From Ophioceras dolichostomum (lineage: Eukaryota > Ascomycota > Sordariomycetes > Magnaporthales > Ophioceraceae): 64,000 nt of DNA. Location of the stretch: the NCBI GenBank assembly GCA_003049485.1, contig PYST01000059.1:1-64000 (forward strand). The letters are read 5' to 3'. This document shows positions 59,906 through 64,000 of this stretch, piece by piece. Numbering within the stretch: the stretch's first letter is position 1; each line of letters begins with the position of its first letter. The notes beneath the pieces were generated by a model. That model saw only the letters and a program-made list of their open reading frames with translations. It searched no databases and was not told the DNA's origin. The position numbers were made by a program, and so were the translations under genes.

Positions 59906-61169
59906 GCGCTTGCCGGTCTAGCTGAGACTTGGCGAAGTCTCAAGCGTGACGTATGTACCCAGCGTTGTATGTATACTTGTATATCTAACCATTTAGGTGC
60001 CTACCTGGTGTGTAAGTATCAAGTGAGTGGAATTGATACCCTGATCTCGTCGGAAATGCGACCTTCAGCATACCAAGGTTAGGTTAAGTCTCTTTAGTAG
60101 CCACGGAAAAGTGGAAGCGGGAAGAATCGATTACATGGGAATGGGGGTAGAGCTGTCGTGATGACAGCCTGCTCTGGAGAATCAAGAGTTTATTGACTTT
60201 GGGCGACTACCTGAAGGTGCCTAAGCGAAAGTTCAATAGACTCTTCCTTCTTTTCCTCCTTTTGCCATCACGCCACTGTAGGCTCGTCGAAAGCTTTCTT
60301 TCCTCACGTGGTCTGTCTCTCTCATCGCCCCTTTTTCCTGCAAGACAAAAAACATTATCCCCATACCGGGAAAGGAGCACCAGATACAGAACCCGCTCGT
60401 CCGTCCATCCATCCAGCCATCGCTCTCGCCAAATTGGATCAGCCACTGACTCAAAATAGCATTAGAGGGGTTAAGCTCCCCGAAGTCCAGATACCATGGC
60501 ACCCGCTCGACAAAAATCGCAAACGTAAAGTAAAGAGAAATCGACTGGGCCAAGCCCCTCAAGAAGTGTTTTTTTGTCGTTGTTTTCATGAACCGAGAGT
60601 AGGCATGTGGTAGGTTGGTGTAAGTTGGTAGGTGTTTTGAGATAAGGAAGCGCTCAATGGGAGCCCAGGCATTTGGGTAATTCCTTTCACCATCCTTGCT
60701 TTTTGTCCCTGACTGGGAAATAAAATCGAGAATAGGCAGAAAGAAATAAAGGGGCGTGCTCCTAAGTGTCCCCGTGTTTCCTATCAAAACAACTCATATC
60801 GGTCCTTTGCTGAGGGGAAAAAAAAAGCAGGCAAGCAAGACCGCGAATCCTGTGCATGAATGATCTCCCCGCCTGAAGTCCTGGTTACAAAATATTTTGT
60901 GTTATAATCATACAGAGGGTTTGTAGAACGAGGAAACGGGGAGGAAAAGAGCAGATAAAAGTGAGAGACGGAAAGGCATAGAAAAAAAGAAACAAGAGGG
61001 AAAATAACAATAGGAGCCTTGGAATCTCCTGGCATCATGAATCCGAGTGGGATGGTCGGTGTGGTTGATCCTAGATCTTAACCCCACCAGCCCACGACCA
61101 CGTCGTCGACCGCACTGACGGCGCTCGTGGCGAAGTTCGATGTCGCCCCCCTTTCTTCTCCAACCCACC
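59906..61169. other. Convergent 3' region between BCD1 and SCD6 genes
   Basis: Both genes end here; no gene seen. The minus-strand frame at 60908-61720 runs antisense into the SCD6 coding sequence and is a shadow. Confidence 0.55.
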
Positions 61170-63309
61170 CTACTGAGTAGAAGCGGCAGCGGCGGCCTGC
61201 TGCCCATAGTTGTTAGCCCCACCACCACCACGACCACGTCCACCACCGTAACCGCCACGGTAGCGGTTGCCGCCGCGGCCGCGGCCACGCCCGCGGTAGT
61301 TTCGCCGGTGTCCCCCGCCGCTGCCGCCGTCGATGCTTCCCTGGCCGAAGGTGGCCATGTTCCTGCGCTGCTCCTCGTCGCGCCACTCGCGGCCCCCCGC
61401 CCTTTGGCCGCCGCCCTCGGAGCGCTCTCGGGACTCGCTCGAGATGTTGTCGAAGAACGAAGCCGCCTTGTTGTACGCTGGCGCCGGGGTGGCCGCCGCG
61501 TCGTCTTTGGCGCCGTCCGTCGTGGTGGTGCCCGCCACGTTGGCGCCCTCGTCGGCACCGGCGGTCTCGCCAAGCGGCGAGCCCGCGATGGCCTCCCGTA
61601 AGTCGTCCTTGTTGAACTTGGCGTTGCTTTTCGCGAAGTCGAAGTCCGAGTCGGGGACGTCGATCTTGGCGGGTCGCGGCCCGCCGCCGCCGCCCTGGCC
61701 GCGTCTGGCGGCACCACCACGGTTGCCTCGGTGGTGGTCTCCTGCGTTGCCGGCGCTTGCGTTCACTTTCATCTCGTCGACCTTCTTGGTCAGATTATCA
61801 ATACCGTTGGATTGATTCATGGTTGCCATGGCCCTAGCAACAGCGTCCCTAGCCTGCTGGGTTGCATCCTGGAGACTCATCGGCACAGCCACAGCCGCGC
61901 CAGACGCATCGGTGGCATTGACCGGAGGAGTTGGTGATCCTAGCTGCGTGCCCTTGTGCGTGAGGCCGGTGGGCAGAGGGAGAGCCGGGGTTATGGGTTG
62001 GGCAGTTCTGGGGCCGGTTGGGATATTCTGGGGAACTATGGCTATAGCAGGTACTTGTGCGTTCAGGGCGAACGCCTGCTCGTTCATGGCGAATGCCTGC
62101 TCGTTTAGGGCCGGTGCTTGTCTGTTCTGCGCGAACGACTGTTCGTTCAGAGAGGCAGCAGTGGCATTGACCTCCTCGACTGAAGGCTTGGACTGAACAG
62201 GAGGCGTTGGGGCTGTCTCTGGCTGGCCGACCGGAGCAGGAGCCAGCGGCGCCTTGCCTTTCTCGGCCCCAGTCCCGATGGGACTTGGTCTCTGCTCGGG
62301 CTGTTGGGGCGGCTGAGGCTGCCGACCAGGTGGACCAAACGGTGGAGGGGCATTGGGATTGTAGCTTCCCCAGGGAGGCGGAGCCATGCCGACTGGAGGA
62401 CCGAACGGCGGGAGGGGATGTTGAGGCATCCAGCCCTGAGGAGGATAGCGCATGCCGCCGTCGAAGGCGTTGAAGGGCTGACCGCCAGGCATGGGCAGAC
62501 CGCCAGGGCCAGGTGGGGGCATGCCTCCGTGGCGCCAGTCGGTGATTCGTTGAGGTGGCGGTTGGGCCTCTCTTATTGAGGCAGAGACGGGAGGGGGGCC
62601 AGGGGCGGGCATGACATCCCCGGTTGAGATCTATCGTGAGACGATGGGCGATTAGCAACAGCCGCAATATTCTGCAGCGTCGCGGCTGCAGGGTCGAGGA
62701 GTGATGTGTACAGATGAGGGTCGTTGGTTCAGAAGGAAGGCAACGGAAATCAACATGGTTTTGTATGTTTGCGCATTTCAGACATGTTTTTTTCATCCGG
62801 AATATTTCATCATGGAAACCGAAGGCGAGCATGGGGGAGAAAGGATGCTGTGAATTCGGACTTACGTCGACGATGGCCGGGTCATGTATGCTCTCCACCG
62901 GCGGCGGCGGCTGCTCAATTCTCAGATCTTTCACATCACTGCCACGGAATATGATCCGACTGTAAATTTGGTCGGAGGCCCCGATCTCCTCCTCAGGCTT
63001 GCCTTTTCGGCCCTCCGTGCCGTAGCATTGTACATCCTCGAGGGTCACGGTCGACTCTTCCGAGTTGATCTTTTTGAGTGTGCCAACATAGCTGCCAGAC
63101 GCGGGCGATTAGTGACCACCACCGATTGTGGGCAGTGCCTAGCTAGGGATGCGGGCGAAGGGCGAGGAGGCTGGTGGAGAAGATATACCGAAAGTCACTC
63201 TTGGATATGAGCGAGATTCGCGAGCTAGAACACCATGACTGTTAGCAACAAAGTGAATTTACAAACACAGATGGGGTTGAGATGCGACTGACTTGATAAA
63301 ATCAGACAT
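61170..63309 (-). CDS. SCD6: LSM14/Scd6/Sum2-type RNA-granule translational repressor
   Basis: Scd6/Sum2/LSM14 homolog, a P-body and stress-granule protein that represses translation by binding eIF4G. Four exons: 63293-63309 (17 nt), 63189-63224, 62866-63091 and 61170-62630, total 579 residues. The joined start reads MSDFINSRISLISKSDFRYV then GTLKKINSEESTVTLEDVQC, an LSm14 domain (about 1-75). Then come a Pro-rich linker, five copies of a seven-residue LNEQAFA-type repeat (about 251-285), the FDF motif (SDFDFAKSNAKFNK), the FFD box (YNKAASFFDNISSESRER), the TFG box (WRDEEQRRNMATFGQG) and a C-terminal RGG-rich tail. All family boxes are in the standard order. The third intron (62631-62865, 235 nt) is longer than the others here and could hide a small alternative exon. 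Donor of intron 1 is GTCAGT, less common. Confidence 0.92.
62055..62159 (-). repeat. Five degenerate 21-nt tandem repeats in SCD6
   Basis: Five consecutive 21-nt units (62055-62075, 62076-62096, 62097-62117, 62118-62138, 62139-62159) encode seven-residue units close to LNEQAFA, with variants MNEQAFA, QNRQAPA and LNAQVPA. Confidence 0.85.
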
Positions 63310-63834
63310 GCTGGACGTGGGCTGCGCTCTGGAACGACGCGCTTTCGGGCAGAAAAGGACGGGAGAGACGGTGCACAATTTGATCCGTCCGTCAGGCGCA
63401 AAGTGCAGTGAAAGGTAAACAAGCGATTACTTCACTGAATGGAAGCAGCAGATACTGGAGATTGAGATGCTGGAGGGGAAATAGTGAGTGTGGTATTATT
63501 GTATGCTGGGGCGGTGGTGATGGGAAATTTTTCAGAGTGACAAGACGGGCAAAGATTGGATTGAATTGAATTCGAACAGGGAGGCTGAATGTGGTCGGCA
63601 AGATCCACTCCAGCTCGTCTTCACCGACCGGGCAGTTTTTCGTGGACCGTCGCGCCAGCTGGCAAGGTGCGACCGACGGGTGGCAAAAGCTCTGGGGCTG
63701 AGCTTCGTGTCTATCTCCATGTGACTCTCTTATCACCCCGCATAGTTAAGTACAGCCTCCAGCTGTAGACCTGACCTAGGCACAAGCAGCGCTGCCTCAT
63801 TGATATGCAATACCTTGCTCATCGCACCTTAAAC
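63310..63834. promoter_or_regulatory. Shared divergent promoter, SCD6 and TCF25/Rqc1-like gene
   Basis: 525 bp separate the two divergent start codons. Both transcription units must begin here. No specific factor site is claimed. Confidence 0.55.
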
Positions 63835-64000
63835 ATGTCGTCCAGACAACTACGGAAGCTACGACAACAGCAGGAGCTGCAGAAACTCGAATCTGCAGCT
63901 CAAGAGGCCGACGATGTCTCATCGGACGAACCGATCGTCCCCAAACCTAAAGTCAATGCATTCGCTAGCTTCGCAGCTCTTGAGGACGCTGCCGGAGACG
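63835..64000 (+). CDS. RQC1: TCF25/Rqc1 family protein, N-terminus only (cut by window end)
   Basis: From the ATG at 63835 the frame is open to the last base and reads MSSRQLRKLRQQQELQKLES, then an acidic part, then KVNAFASFAALED. This pattern of a basic Arg/Gln/Leu helix, an acidic stretch and a PKxxAFASFAALED-like motif is typical of the start of TCF25/Nulp1 proteins, whose yeast member Rqc1 belongs to the ribosome quality-control complex. Only about 55 residues are visible, so the call rests on the N-terminal motif alone. Confidence 0.7.
   Translation, partial: MSSRQLRKLRQQQELQKLESAAQEADDVSSDEPIVPKPKVNAFASFAALEDAAGD

Noticed and set aside
60908..61720. Minus-strand frame of 270 codons, Arg/Ala/Thr-rich
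   Set aside because: Out-of-frame shadow of the RGG-coding end of SCD6.

Overview
The window is nuclear DNA of a filamentous ascomycete (Pezizomycotina, most likely a Sordariomycete). It has short spliceosomal introns (about 70-135 nt) with GT..AG ends and CTAAC/CTGAC-like branch sites. Leaders are pyrimidine-rich, coding DNA is strongly GC-biased, and the proteins are fungal families: Spb4, Sec18, an Lte1-like RasGEF, a CAP20-type perilipin, two HET-domain proteins and a Scd6/Sum2 RNA-granule protein. I see no operon, phage, CRISPR array, rRNA, convincing tRNA or intact transposon. Exon joins below come from reading splice sites and protein continuity by eye; no alignment was run.

Layout. 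0.6-2.9 kb: Spb4 ribosome-biogenesis helicase (+). 4.1-6.9 kb: Sec18/NSF membrane-fusion ATPase (+). 6.9-14.2 kb: gene-poor stretch with a 974-base run of N. 14.2-20.2 kb: very large Lte1-like RasGEF (+), facing a CIR_N-domain protein (-, 21.5-23.1 kb) whose first coding exon is only 8 nt. 24.1-25.3 kb: stomatin/SPFH protein (-). 25.3-29.6 kb: no gene seen. 29.6-31.2 kb: unrecognised coiled-coil protein (-). 32.7-34.0 kb: pirin with an N-terminal membrane-anchor-like extension (-). 35.6-36.2 kb: CAP20/perilipin (-). 36.2-46.7 kb: 10.4 kb with no supportable gene, including a poly-G tract with one N. 46.7-49.8 kb: DENN-domain protein (+). 51.0-56.7 kb: two HET-domain genes in tandem (-). 58.0-59.9 kb: HIT zinc-finger protein of the BCD1 family (+). 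61.2-63.3 kb: LSM14/Scd6 protein (-), divergent from the start of a TCF25/Rqc1-family gene (+) cut by the window end.

The genes do not form one pathway. There is a loose RNA/ribosome group at the two ends (Spb4, CIR_N protein, Bcd1, Scd6, Rqc1-like) and a membrane/trafficking group (Sec18, DENN, stomatin, perilipin). The HET pair is the accessory, fast-evolving part. No clearly new multi-gene system was found. The observations most worth checking are a possible frame-shifting microexon inside the last Sec18 intron, overlapping upstream ORFs at the RasGEF start, the 8-nt exon, the membrane-tethered pirin form, a WW-like insert in one HET protein, a Trp-to-Arg change in the signature of the other, and a five-copy heptapeptide repeat in the Scd6 protein.
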